Shown here piece by piece: positions 1 to 8,017 of a stretch of 64,000 bases of DNA. Location: the NCBI RefSeq assembly GCF_900143235.1, contig NZ_FRDF01000006.1, forward strand, positions 62,001 to 126,000, in the 5' to 3' direction. The position numbers and the translations under genes were made by a program. Below the pieces are notes generated by a model, which had not been told where the DNA came from, did not search any database, and saw only the letters and a program-made list of their open reading frames with translations. Position 1 is the first letter of the stretch; the number at the start of each line of letters is the position of its first letter. The DNA is from Erythrobacter sanguineus (GTDB lineage Bacteria > Pseudomonadota > Alphaproteobacteria > Sphingomonadales > Sphingomonadaceae).

Positions 1-102
1 ATAGATGCCGCGCGTTTTATCCTTGGCCAACCAGGATTGCAGTCGCCCCCGCAGGACCTGCAGGTTGGCAATACGCCCCACCAGTTGTTCTTTCGAGTTC
101 AT
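1..102 (-). CDS. N-terminus of an unidentified protein (partial)
   Basis: A reverse-strand reading frame of 34 codons starts at ATG 102-100 and runs open to the left window edge. A good Shine-Dalgarno (gggaga) lies about 8 bases upstream. The product begins MNSKEQLVGRIANLQVLRGR and is predicted to be helical and charged. I do not recognise the family from this much sequence. It diverges from the extradiol dioxygenase operon and shares the roughly 300-bp intergenic region with it, so it could be regulated with that operon. Confidence that it is a gene rests on the ribosome binding site and the open frame. Confidence 0.5.
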   Translation of the reverse strand, partial: MNSKEQLVGRIANLQVLRGRLQSWLAKDKTRGIY

Positions 103-405
103 TACCTGTCTCTCCCGCATCGTCCTCTTGGCCCGACGTCGCTTCTGCGATCACTTGGCCCCGCTGCCATTACCGAAACCGGTCGTTGAACGGTTACCTG
201 TACGCCAATCGCCTATCGTCGACTCGACCAGCCAATCGCAGACAGCCGAATCCTACCGCTAAAATTTATCTTGTGCAACGTATTGCACCCTGCGAAACAT
301 TCGACTAGAAAATTTCTCGAATCTGGTAGCCGAAGCCGCATGTTTAGCGTCGTCGAGCATGCCTGACAGAGCGCCAAAAGGCGGCAATTTTGGGAGAATC
401 AGTTA
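103..405. other. Divergent intergenic region with no gene
   Basis: About 300 bases lie between the divergent partial gene and the extradiol dioxygenase gene. A frame on the + strand here has no coding character and no ribosome binding site. The only structured element I see is the palindrome at 273-288, listed separately. The last 40 bases hold the ribosome binding site (gggaga) of the dioxygenase gene. Confidence 0.6.
273..288. promoter_or_regulatory. Palindromic operator-like motif, copy 1
   Basis: The sequence GTGCAACGTATTGCAC has 6-bp arms (GTGCAA/TTGCAC) around CGTA. It lies about 118 bases upstream of the extradiol dioxygenase start and about 170 bases from the divergent partial gene. 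A second copy differing at one central base (GTGCAACGCATTGCAC) lies upstream of ppdK at 28690-28705. Recurrence in two promoter regions of one window argues for a shared transcription factor site. The factor is not identifiable from sequence. Confidence 0.55.
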
Positions 406-1305
406 ATGTCATCGGTCACCGAACTTGGATATCTGGGCATGTCAGTGACAGATCTCGATGCGTGGCGAGCCTACGCAGCCGAGGTTGCCGGAATGGAAGT
501 CGTCGACGAAGGTGAGGGCGATCGGATCTATCTCCGGATGGATCTGTGGCATCACCGCATTGCACTTATCAAAGGCGACACTGACGATCTGGCCTACATG
601 GGCTGGCGGCTTGGTGATCCGACCGAGTTCGAGGCAATGGTTGAAAAGCTGACCAACGCCGGGGTAGCAGTGACTGTGGCGAGCGACGCCGAAGCCCGCG
701 AGCGCCGCGTGCTCGGCCTGGCCAAGATGACCGATCCCGGTGGAAACCCCACCGAAATCTTCTACGGCCCGCAAGTTGACGCCCACAAGCCGTTCCATCC
801 CGGACGCCCCATGTTCGGCAAATTCGTCACCGGGTCAGAAGGGATCGGTCACTGCATCCTGCGCCAAGACGATGTCGAAGCAGCAGCCGCGTTTTACCGC
901 CTGTTAGGGCTGCGCGGATCGGTTGAATACCAGTTGCACCTGCCCAACGGCATGGTGGCCATGCCGTACTTCATGCATTGCAATGATCGGCAGCACTCGG
1001 TCGCCTTCGGCCTCGGCCCGATGGAGAAGCGCATCAACCATCTGATGTTTGAATATACCGAACTGGACGACCTCGGGCTCGCCCACGACATCGTGCGCGA
1101 GCGGCAGATTGATGTCGCGCTTCAGCTCGGCAAGCATGCCAACGATTTGGCCCTTACCTTCTACTGCGCCAACCCTTCTGGCTGGTTGTGGGAATTTGGT
1201 TGGGGTGCTCGCAAGGCGCCCGCCCAGCAGGAATTCTACACCCGCGACATTTTCGGTCACGGCAATGAGGCCCAGGGGTACGGCATGGATATTCCTCTCC
1301 AGTAA
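406..1305 (+). CDS. Type I extradiol ring-cleavage dioxygenase (2,3-dihydroxybiphenyl 1,2-dioxygenase family)
   Basis: This two-domain vicinal-oxygen-chelate protein of 299 residues has the usual length of BphC-type enzymes, which use Fe(II) and O2 to open a catecholic ring beside the diol. The expected iron ligands are visible: H149 (GIGHCIL), H212 (NHLMFEY) and E263 (WLWEFGWG). The second-shell residues H197 (HSVAF), H244 (GKHANDLALTFY) and Y253 also sit in their usual places. The ATG at 406 follows gggagaa. The gene opens a cluster with a Rieske ferredoxin, both oxygenase subunits and an isomerase, so it should cleave the diol made by that oxygenase or its downstream products. Substrate specificity (monocyclic or bicyclic catechol) cannot be read from the sequence. 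Confidence 0.92.
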   Translation: MSSVTELGYLGMSVTDLDAWRAYAAEVAGMEVVDEGEGDRIYLRMDLWHHRIALIKGDTDDLAYMGWRLGDPTEFEAMVEKLTNAGVAVTVASDAEARERRVLGLAKMTDPGGNPTEIFYGPQVDAHKPFHPGRPMFGKFVTGSEGIGHCILRQDDVEAAAAFYRLLGLRGSVEYQLHLPNGMVAMPYFMHCNDRQHSVAFGLGPMEKRINHLMFEYTELDDLGLAHDIVRERQIDVALQLGKHANDLALTFYCANPSGWLWEFGWGARKAPAQQEFYTRDIFGHGNEAQGYGMDIPLQ

Positions 1306-1358
1306 GCCGCCCCCAGAATCGCTGTTATATCAAATACATCAAAGGACTACGAAGCGCG

Positions 1359-1685
1359 ATGACAAGTAAGGTGCGTCTTTGCCCGGTTGCTGACGTCAAG
1401 GATGGCGAACCGGTCGGCGTGTTTCTGGAGCAACTGCCGGCGCTGGCTGTCTACAACGTCGATGGTGACATCTTCGTGACCGACAACATGTGCACCCATG
1501 GAAACGCAATGCTGACTGATGGGTACCAAGATGGCGGCATCATCGAATGCCCTTTTCATGGTGGCTCGTTCGATATCGCCACTGGGGCGGCGAAGGCCTT
1601 TCCATGTCAGGTTCCGGTCAAGACCTACCCCGTCACGATCGACGACGAGTGGGTTTGCATCGATCAACCAGACGGAGTTGCCTGA
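1359..1685 (+). CDS. Rieske [2Fe-2S] ferredoxin of a ring-hydroxylating oxygenase
   Basis: This 108-residue soluble Rieske protein has the cluster ligands C45-T-H47 and C64-P-F-H67, the pattern of BphF-type ferredoxins that pass electrons from a reductase to the terminal oxygenase. It has no signal peptide and acts in the cytoplasm. Its stop at 1683-1685 is one base before the ATG of the small oxygenase subunit, which suggests coupled translation. No ferredoxin reductase is encoded in the window, so one must come from elsewhere in the genome. This sharing of reductases is common in sphingomonads, whose oxygenase components are scattered. Confidence 0.93.
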   Translation: MTSKVRLCPVADVKDGEPVGVFLEQLPALAVYNVDGDIFVTDNMCTHGNAMLTDGYQDGGIIECPFHGGSFDIATGAAKAFPCQVPVKTYPVTIDDEWVCIDQPDGVA

Positions 1686-1686
1686 G

Positions 1687-2175
1687 ATGGATCTCGCCAT
1701 CTTCGAGCGCCTTCGCTTGCAGCATCTCGCAACCGAACTCAACGCCATCCACGCCGAGTGGATAGATGATGATCGACTTGAGGAATGGCCAGAGCTGTTC
1801 ACGGACGATTGCATTTACAAGGTTATTGCGCGCGAGAACCATGAGCGCAATCTGAGCCTCTCGGCGATATTCTGTGATAGCAAAGGCATGCTGGTCGACC
1901 GCATCATATCGCTGCGCAAAGCAAATATCTTTCCGGTGCACAGCTATCGGCATATTCTTGGGCCTACTCGCATCGTGTCAGAACACGAGTTAAAAATCAC
2001 GGCACAAACAAATTACACCGTATTCATGACGCGAGCGGACGGCCGTACGGAAATATACAATTCCGGGAAATATATCGATGAGATCGACTGTAGCGGAGAG
2101 AAACCGCTTTTTACATCGAAAGTCGCTGTATTTGATACGAATGTCATAGATACAATGATGGTACGCCCAATCTAA
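1687..2175 (+). CDS. Ring-hydroxylating oxygenase small (beta) subunit
   Basis: This 162-residue protein has the SnoaL-like cone fold typical of RHO beta subunits, which stabilise the alpha3beta3 hexamer and are usually not catalytic. The reading frame extends further upstream, but ATG 1687 directly follows the ferredoxin stop and gives the normal family length; starting earlier would add sequence encoded in the ferredoxin gene. The 3' half (about 1950-2175) is noticeably more AT-rich than its neighbours. It pairs with the large subunit just downstream; a beta-before-alpha order is unusual compared with biphenyl-type operons and recalls the anthranilate/salicylate group. Confidence 0.85.
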   Translation: MDLAIFERLRLQHLATELNAIHAEWIDDDRLEEWPELFTDDCIYKVIARENHERNLSLSAIFCDSKGMLVDRIISLRKANIFPVHSYRHILGPTRIVSEHELKITAQTNYTVFMTRADGRTEIYNSGKYIDEIDCSGEKPLFTSKVAVFDTNVIDTMMVRPI

Positions 2176-2196
2176 GCCAATTTTGAGATTTTACTT

Positions 2197-3459
2197 ATGC
2201 CAGAAACAACGCTTAGGGACAGTCAGAATTCCGATGCATCGGAAGTCGCGGGATGCCGCGTGCCGTATCGCGTATTCACCGATCCTGAATATTATCGGCG
2301 AGAGCAGGAGAACATCTTCCAGGGTGAAACGTGGTCTTTTGTTGCCCTGGAAGCGGAAGTGCCCGAACCGGGAGACTTCAAGTCAACCTTCGTCGGCGAG
2401 ACTCCGGTCATAGTGACCCGTGCCATTGACGGTAAAGTGCACGCCGTGGTCAATCGCTGCGCGCACCGCGGTGCGCTGGTTTGCCGCGAAGTGCGCGGCA
2501 ACCGCCCGAACCTGGAATGCGTATACCATCAGTGGGCCTATGATCTGGAAGGCAATCTGATCGGAGTCCCATTCCGGCGCGGCCTCAAGGGTCAGGGCGG
2601 CATGCCCGGTGACTTCGACATGAAGCAACACGGTTTGAAAAAGCTCCGCGCAGAAAGCATTGGCGGTCTGGTTTTCGCCAGTTTCTCTGAAACCGTTGAG
2701 CCGCTGCGCGATTTCCTGGGGCCGATCGTGATCGAGCACATCGAACGCATCATGTGCAAGCCAATCAAGGTGCTGGGCGACCAGCGTCAGCATGTGCACG
2801 GCAACTGGAAGCTATACGCGGAGAACACGCGCGACCCTTATCACGCAAGTCTGTTGCACCTGTTCCACAACACTTTCGGAATGTACCGTTCGACACAGAC
2901 GGGCAAAAGCGTGATGGACGCGAACAAGCGTCATTCGCTGCTCTACTCAATCGCTGCCAGCAACGACGATGCTGCGGATAAGCAGGCCTATGGGGATTCC
3001 CGCACCTTTGACACAGAGTTCAAGCTGCAGGACATGTCGCTCCTTAAAGGTCGGCAGGAATTCGATGATGGCATAACCCTCGTAATCCTCGCAGTATTCC
3101 CGAACCTGGTGCTCCAGCAGATTCAGAACACCCTGGCGGTGCGGCAGACCGTAACCAGGGGCACCGACGGCTTCGAGCTTGTCTGGACCCATTTCGGCTA
3201 CGCTGATGATGATGCAGAGATGCAGGCTATCCGGCAAAAGCAAACCAACCTGATCGGTCCGGCCGGGCTGGTATCCATGGAAGATGGTGAAGCTGTCGAA
3301 ATCGTCCAAAGGGCCATCATCGGCGAAACGGAAGCAGAATCGTACATCGCCATGGGCGGAGGCCGTGCGGAGGATGCAGATCACCTGGTCACCGAGGGTT
3401 CAATCGTTGGATTCTGGGAAAACTACGAAAAGCTAGTGGGTTACGGAACCACGTCATGA
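2197..3459 (+). CDS. Ring-hydroxylating oxygenase large (alpha) subunit, salicylate/anthranilate-like
   Basis: This 420-residue terminal oxygenase has a Rieske domain (C88-x-H90, C108-x2-H111) followed by a catalytic domain. The mononuclear iron site is D213-x2-H216-x4-H221 in GNWKLYAENTRDPYHASLLH, with D363 as the probable third ligand. The GNWKLYAEN...PYHASLLHLFH stretch resembles the group containing salicylate 1-/5-hydroxylases and AndA-type anthranilate dioxygenase rather than naphthalene dioxygenase. It probably hydroxylates an ortho-substituted benzoate to a catechol for the dioxygenase at 406. The substrate assignment is inference from family resemblance and context. Its stop overlaps the next gene (ATGA). 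Confidence 0.9.
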   Translation: MPETTLRDSQNSDASEVAGCRVPYRVFTDPEYYRREQENIFQGETWSFVALEAEVPEPGDFKSTFVGETPVIVTRAIDGKVHAVVNRCAHRGALVCREVRGNRPNLECVYHQWAYDLEGNLIGVPFRRGLKGQGGMPGDFDMKQHGLKKLRAESIGGLVFASFSETVEPLRDFLGPIVIEHIERIMCKPIKVLGDQRQHVHGNWKLYAENTRDPYHASLLHLFHNTFGMYRSTQTGKSVMDANKRHSLLYSIAASNDDAADKQAYGDSRTFDTEFKLQDMSLLKGRQEFDDGITLVILAVFPNLVLQQIQNTLAVRQTVTRGTDGFELVWTHFGYADDDAEMQAIRQKQTNLIGPAGLVSMEDGEAVEIVQRAIIGETEAESYIAMGGGRAEDADHLVTEGSIVGFWENYEKLVGYGTTS

Positions 3460-4043
3460 CGAAAACGATCGATTTCTATTTCGATTTCATCAGTCCGTTC
3501 AGCTACCTCGCGCAGGCGAAACTGCCTGATTTGGCCCGTAGGACCGGCTGTGTGATCGAATATTGGCCGATCGACATTCCGGAAGCGAAGATTGCTGCCG
3601 GAAACTATGGCCCGTCCAACCGTGAGGTTGCTCCAAAGATAAAGGTCCTGATGGCCGATCTGGAGCGCTGGGCGGCCAAGTACGAGGTGCCTTTGACCTT
3701 TCCCGCGAGCTTCGCCTGCGCAGATTGGAACTGTGCCACGCTTTATGCCCGCAGCCAAGACCAGGCCGAAGCATTTGTTACAGCGGCGTACCACCGGATC
3801 TGGGGACTCGGGATCGATCCGCGCGATCAGAATGAGTTGCGCGGTTGTGCCGAAGACGTCGGCCTCGATGCCGATGCACTGTGTGAATTCGTCGCTTCAC
3901 CCGCGGGCCAGGGCGAATATCGCAAGGTGCGTACGCAAGCCTACCAGCGGGGCGTATTCGGCGCGCCGATGATGTTTGTCGATGATCAGATATTCTGGGG
4001 CAATGATCGCCTCGATTTTCTTGAAAGTTATCTTCTTACTTAA
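3456..4043 (+). CDS. 2-hydroxychromene-2-carboxylate isomerase-like (DsbA/kappa-GST family)
   Basis: This 195-residue thioredoxin-fold protein begins with DFYFDFISPFSYLA, in which S13 takes the place of the redox cysteine, as in NahD-type isomerases that use glutathione. The C-terminal GVFGAPMMFVDDQIFWGNDRLDFLE segment is also typical. NahD interconverts 2-hydroxychromene-2-carboxylate and trans-o-hydroxybenzylidenepyruvate in naphthalene breakdown. The ATG overlaps the stop of the oxygenase alpha gene, so it belongs to this operon. An upper-pathway role on a bicyclic ring-cleavage product is plausible, but other glutathione-dependent isomerisations are possible. Confidence 0.85.
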   Translation: MTKTIDFYFDFISPFSYLAQAKLPDLARRTGCVIEYWPIDIPEAKIAAGNYGPSNREVAPKIKVLMADLERWAAKYEVPLTFPASFACADWNCATLYARSQDQAEAFVTAAYHRIWGLGIDPRDQNELRGCAEDVGLDADALCEFVASPAGQGEYRKVRTQAYQRGVFGAPMMFVDDQIFWGNDRLDFLESYLLT

Positions 4044-4234
4044 AAGAAAGCATAAATTTTACAAGCGGATAATGCGGTTGGGAGGGTCTTAAGTGTGGGT
4101 GAAAAAATATCGTCGCTATCAACAGCATGGCGCCTGGCTGCGCGCGATGGAAACCCGCTCCTAAGAGACAGGATATTTTCTAACTGAATTTCTCACAGAA
4201 TCAAATTTATAAAAAAAAATTACGGGAGAGAGTA

Positions 4235-6691
4235 ATGACTAAAAATAGATACACAGGTAACAGAGCATTGCTCCTGGCTGGCAGCGGCTTGGCTATGGTC
4301 ATGTCATCGGCCCCAGCCTGGGGTCAGGATGCGGGAAATGACGATACAGCCGTCGAGCAGAGCAGTGGCGGTCTCGACGAAATTGTGGTCACCGCACGCA
4401 AACGTGAAGAAAATGCGCAAGACACCCCGATCGCAATTACCGCGATGAGCGGGGAAATGATTGAAGACCGGCAAATCCTCAACGTCGCGCAGGTTGCGTC
4501 CTTTGCGCCGAACGTCAACATCCAACCGGTTGGGAATATCTCCGGATCAAGCGCCTCGCTCACCGCCTTTATCCGAGGCGTTGGCCAGACCGATTTCAAT
4601 ATCACGGTAGACCCTGGCGTGGGCATCTATGTTGATGGCGTTTACGTCTCTCGGTCGGTTGGCGGCCTGCTCGACCTGGCCGATATCGGAAGTGTACAGA
4701 TCCTTCGCGGCCCGCAGGGAACGCTCTTCGGCAAGAACACCATTGGCGGTGCGATCATCGTCAACAGCCGTGAACCTTCCAACGATTTCGAACTCAAGCT
4801 CGAGGCCGCCACCGGTCGGTTCAATCGGGCCGACATCAAGGGCATTATTAATATTCCCATCAGCGACACGCTCGCCGTGCGAGCGGTCGCATCCTATGAA
4901 ACGCGCGACGGCTACCAGTTGCGGCTGGTTGACGGTGACCGGCAGGGCGACAAGGACAGTTTCTCAGGACGCGTAGCCATCAAATGGGAACCAAGTAATG
5001 TTTTCACAGCGACCCTGGCAGGTGACGTTAACATCCGTCGCGAAGGGACCGCAGCAAGCACTCTTATCGAGAACCGGGATTCCCCCGATCTGTTGCAGAT
5101 CGTCACGCTTCCTGACGGCAGGACAGTCGCATTCCCAAGTTCAAATTTTGGCTATAACAAGCTCGGCGGCGGGGCTGGGCAATGCGGTGCTCCGGGTGAA
5201 CTGGCACCCCTTGACAATCCCAATTGTGTCTCCGCTCGCTTTGTTACCGGCGACATTGACACGACATTTGCGGGCGGACCCAACCAGTCCGATTTCGACC
5301 TATGGGGCGTGAACCTGACGATGGAATATGATCTAGGGAATGTAACCCTGAAATCGATCAGCGCCTATCGTGACCAGAAATCGACCATCGAATTCGACTT
5401 TGACGCCACCCCTCATGAAGTGTTGGGGCTCACCAACAATATCGACGTGTGGCAAGCTTCGCAGGAGCTTCAGCTGGTCGGAAGTGTGCTAGACGACAGG
5501 CTGAAGTTCACCTTAGGCGCTTTTTACTTGAAGGAAAAAGGCGAGGATATCGAGCCATTGCGGTTCGGATTCGCCAATTTCTTCAGCGGCGGCCGGATCG
5601 ACAATGACAGTTATGCCGCCTTCGCCCAGGCGACATTTGAGGTTACGGATCGTCTGTCGATAACCCCAGGCATTCGCTACACTGACGAAACAAAGCGCTT
5701 CGATCCTTCGGCGCAGGTCATTACCCGCGACTTTACCGCCGGAGTATTGCCGGGCTTTGATGATGGTGTGTTCGTCCAGTTTGCTCGCTGTATCACCGGA
5801 CAGGCTGCACCGCAGCTCTTGCCTAATGGGTTTCCTGATCCAACCTGCGTTCCCTCGGCAACCAATCCGGGCGGTAACCACCTTCTCCCGGCGGTGGAGG
5901 TTTCCGTCAAAGCCAAGGAATGGACCCCGGCGATATCGGCAAACTACTCGTTCAGCGACGATATCCTAGGCTATATCTCTTATTCGAGGGGCTTCAAGAA
6001 CGGCGGTTTCACCCAGCGCATCTTCCCGGGCGAACTGGAAACCCCCTCCTTCAGGCCCGAATTCGTCGACTCCTACGAGGTCGGCCTCAAGACCGAGTTG
6101 TTTGATCGCCGCCTGCGGATGAACTTGGCGGTGTTCCAGTCTGATTATACCGATATCCAGATCGTCGTGAACGAGGGCATTGCCCCCAGGGTTCGCAACG
6201 GTGGCCAGGGACGGATCAGAGGCTTTGAAATCGAGGGACAGGCTGCCCCGACCGATTGGCTGCGGATTGACTATGGCGTGGGCTATCTGGATGCCGGCTA
6301 TCGCTCGGTGGATCCGGCCGCGTTTCCTGTTAACCTCGACTCCCAGTTCGCTTTCGTGCCTGAATGGACAGGAACCGTTGCAGCAAATGCGACTGTGCTC
6401 GACAATGAAAACGGCACCCTGGTACTCCGTGGCGATTGGTATCATCAGAGCGGCAGTTTCAAGGACGCTATCAACAGCCCGCAACTTTTCCAACCCGCTT
6501 ACAGCGTGTTTGGTGCGAACGCTTCGTACACCCTCCCCGGAGATCAGATCACGATCACCGCGGGCGTTACCAATCTGACTGATGAGCGGTACATCCAAGG
6601 TGGATATGTCGATCTGGATGTTGGCGGCGTTGCCTTGGCGACATTTTCCCGCCCACGGGAATGGTTCCTCAGGATCGGTTATGAATTCTAA
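4235..6691 (+). CDS. TonB-dependent outer-membrane receptor
   Basis: This 818-residue protein has a cleavable signal peptide (residues 1 to about 30, ending AWGQ), a TonB-box-like segment LDEIVVTARKREENAQDTP, a plug domain (about 60-170) and a 22-strand-type barrel ending in aromatic F. Sphingomonads use large families of such receptors to take up organic carbon, siderophores and aromatic compounds. Its place between two catabolic units and directly before a terminator suggests uptake of the substrate degraded here. It is preceded by a 190-base AT-rich leader and a gggagag ribosome binding site. The ligand cannot be inferred from sequence. Confidence 0.95.
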   Translation: MTKNRYTGNRALLLAGSGLAMVMSSAPAWGQDAGNDDTAVEQSSGGLDEIVVTARKREENAQDTPIAITAMSGEMIEDRQILNVAQVASFAPNVNIQPVGNISGSSASLTAFIRGVGQTDFNITVDPGVGIYVDGVYVSRSVGGLLDLADIGSVQILRGPQGTLFGKNTIGGAIIVNSREPSNDFELKLEAATGRFNRADIKGIINIPISDTLAVRAVASYETRDGYQLRLVDGDRQGDKDSFSGRVAIKWEPSNVFTATLAGDVNIRREGTAASTLIENRDSPDLLQIVTLPDGRTVAFPSSNFGYNKLGGGAGQCGAPGELAPLDNPNCVSARFVTGDIDTTFAGGPNQSDFDLWGVNLTMEYDLGNVTLKSISAYRDQKSTIEFDFDATPHEVLGLTNNIDVWQASQELQLVGSVLDDRLKFTLGAFYLKEKGEDIEPLRFGFANFFSGGRIDNDSYAAFAQATFEVTDRLSITPGIRYTDETKRFDPSAQVITRDFTAGVLPGFDDGVFVQFARCITGQAAPQLLPNGFPDPTCVPSATNPGGNHLLPAVEVSVKAKEWTPAISANYSFSDDILGYISYSRGFKNGGFTQRIFPGELETPSFRPEFVDSYEVGLKTELFDRRLRMNLAVFQSDYTDIQIVVNEGIAPRVRNGGQGRIRGFEIEGQAAPTDWLRIDYGVGYLDAGYRSVDPAAFPVNLDSQFAFVPEWTGTVAANATVLDNENGTLVLRGDWYHQSGSFKDAINSPQLFQPAYSVFGANASYTLPGDQITITAGVTNLTDERYIQGGYVDLDVGGVALATFSRPREWFLRIGYEF

Positions 6692-6701
6692 AACTTAGGA
6701 T

Positions 6702-6735
6702 AGGGGGGCGGCTTAACTTGCCGCCCCCCTTTTTA
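6702..6735 (+). terminator. Rho-independent terminator after the TonB receptor
   Basis: A perfect 10-bp GC stem (ggggggcggc/gccgcccccc) with the 7-base loop ttaactt is followed by a run of T (6730-6734). One additional A-T pair extends the stem. It begins 10 bases after the receptor stop codon and separates the receptor transcript from the ubiX unit. Confidence 0.93.
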
Positions 6736-6767
6736 TCTCGGACGAAGATGACAGGTGACAGATTGAT

Positions 6768-6784
6768 GACAAGTGTATCTTGTC
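6768..6784. promoter_or_regulatory. Inverted repeat upstream of the ubiX unit
   Basis: GACAAG-TGTAT-CTTGTC is a 6-5-6 inverted repeat, 47 bases upstream of the ubiX start and downstream of the receptor terminator. A related direct repeat (TGACAGGTGACAG) lies just before it. It is the only dyad in the promoter region of the decarboxylase/flavoprotein unit and is therefore a candidate operator, perhaps for the IclR regulator encoded at 16766-17581. That pairing is inference. Confidence 0.35.
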
Positions 6785-6830
6785 CACTCGTTGAAGTTTC
6801 AGAACCAACCGTTGTTGGCGCTGTGCGCTC

Positions 6831-7448
6831 GTGAAACGGATCGTCGTTGCCATAACCGGAGCGACCGGTGCGATCTACGGGTTGCGTCTGTTGACAATGC
6901 TGAAAGATCACGCTGGCTGGGAAACCCATCTGGTGATGTCGCAGGCCGCCTTACTCAACATCCGCGAAGAACTTGTCGATGGGCGGCGGCAATTCGAGGA
7001 TGCTGCAAACGTCGTGCACAGCAGTCGCAATGTAGGGGCGAGCATCGCGAGCGGTTCGTTCCTGTGCGAAGGCATGGTGATCGCGCCATGCTCAATGCGG
7101 ACATTGGCTGCAGTCGCCAATGGCCTGTCCGACAATTTGATCACCCGCGCGGCGGACGTCATGCTCAAGGAACGGCGCAAACTGGTGCTGATGACGCGAG
7201 AAACGCCGCTTAATCTGGCGCACCTCCGCAACATGACTGCGTGCACAGAAATGGGCGCGGTGATCTTCCCTCCCGTCCCAGCGTTTTACAATCGCCCACT
7301 CAACATCGACGAAATTATCGATCACAGCTGCATGCGGGTGCTCGATCAATTCGGACTTCATCGCAACCTGGAGGATCGCTGGCAGGGATTGACTGGCGAA
7401 AACCCCGATCCGGCATTGCCACACAAGAAAATCGAAAGGCAGGCATGA
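6831..7448 (+). CDS. ubiX: Flavin prenyltransferase (UbiX/VdcB type)
   Basis: This 205-residue protein begins MKRIVVAITGATGAIYGLRL, the nucleotide-binding signature of UbiX. UbiX joins a dimethylallyl group to FMN to make prenylated FMN, the cofactor of UbiD-type decarboxylases. The conserved APCSMRTLAAVANGLSDNLI segment and the EMGAVIFPPVPAFY segment are present. GTG 6831 is chosen as start because it is the first codon giving the family N-terminus. The gene heads the operon that also carries its client UbiD (11087-12541) and a VdcD-like subunit, so it is a catabolic UbiX rather than the ubiquinone-biosynthesis copy. Its stop overlaps the next start (ATGA). Confidence 0.92.
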   Translation: MKRIVVAITGATGAIYGLRLLTMLKDHAGWETHLVMSQAALLNIREELVDGRRQFEDAANVVHSSRNVGASIASGSFLCEGMVIAPCSMRTLAAVANGLSDNLITRAADVMLKERRKLVLMTRETPLNLAHLRNMTACTEMGAVIFPPVPAFYNRPLNIDEIIDHSCMRVLDQFGLHRNLEDRWQGLTGENPDPALPHKKIERQA

Positions 7449-8017
7449 TGGCTTGGAATCTAAAACGTAGGGATGTTTTGGGAGCCGGAGCGCTCGGCAC
7501 CGCTGCCGTTGGGCTTGGCGCCCTTGCGCGGTCGGAACCAGGCCGGAGCCGCACTGTCACCCTGGTTGAGGAAAGTGGCGTGCCTGAAAGCCGCCAGTTC
7601 GCTTCCGCTCTGATCGACAACGGCTTTGCAGGTGAAGTGATCCGCATCGACCCATCGCTCAATGGCTTGTTGTACGAACTTGAAGCAACCACCGGGACGA
7701 TCATCGGGATGACATCTGATCCCGTCGCGATGATCGCAGGGCAGTTGCTGCGCGAACGCGGCGCACATGCGCGGCAGTTCTGGCAGCATCACTTTGCGGG
7801 CGGCAGATGGCGTCATCGGACCGAAGGAAGCGCACGCCTGATTGAGAGCACGACACACGCCTGGCCGGTGGCAGTTGCTCACCAGTTGCAGAGCGTCATG
7901 GACAACAGATCACCTCAAGTCACAAACGACTGCACCTCCGGACCCTGCGCGTTACTGGCCAGCAGCCCTGGCATGCTGGTCTCGTGGGTTTATGAATTTG
8001 AAGGATATCAATCGTGA
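7445..8017 (+). CDS. Tat-exported protein of unknown function
   Basis: This 190-residue protein starts with a twin-arginine signal (LKRRDVLGAGALGTAAVGLGALA), so it is probably folded in the cytoplasm and exported, which often goes with a cofactor or a folded partner. ATG 7445 overlaps the ubiX stop; an upstream in-frame extension is rejected because it lies inside ubiX. I recognise no domain in the mature part. A CTSGPC motif near the C-terminus holds the only cysteine pair. Its 3' end overlaps the flavoprotein start (GTGA), so the two are translationally coupled. A role as periplasmic partner of the flavoprotein/cytochrome pair is a guess. Confidence 0.75.
   Translation: MMAWNLKRRDVLGAGALGTAAVGLGALARSEPGRSRTVTLVEESGVPESRQFASALIDNGFAGEVIRIDPSLNGLLYELEATTGTIIGMTSDPVAMIAGQLLRERGAHARQFWQHHFAGGRWRHRTEGSARLIESTTHAWPVAVAHQLQSVMDNRSPQVTNDCTSGPCALLASSPGMLVSWVYEFEGYQS

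Noticed and set aside
5..262. 85-codon + strand frame at the left edge
   Set aside because: It is antisense to the well-initiated reverse-strand gene start at 102, has no ribosome binding site and has an Arg/Pro-rich composition typical of a shadow frame.
4044..4234. Riboswitch or small RNA upstream of the TonB receptor
   Set aside because: The leader is AT-rich but I could not recognise a conserved riboswitch core or a stable stem; a cobalamin-type box is not visible.
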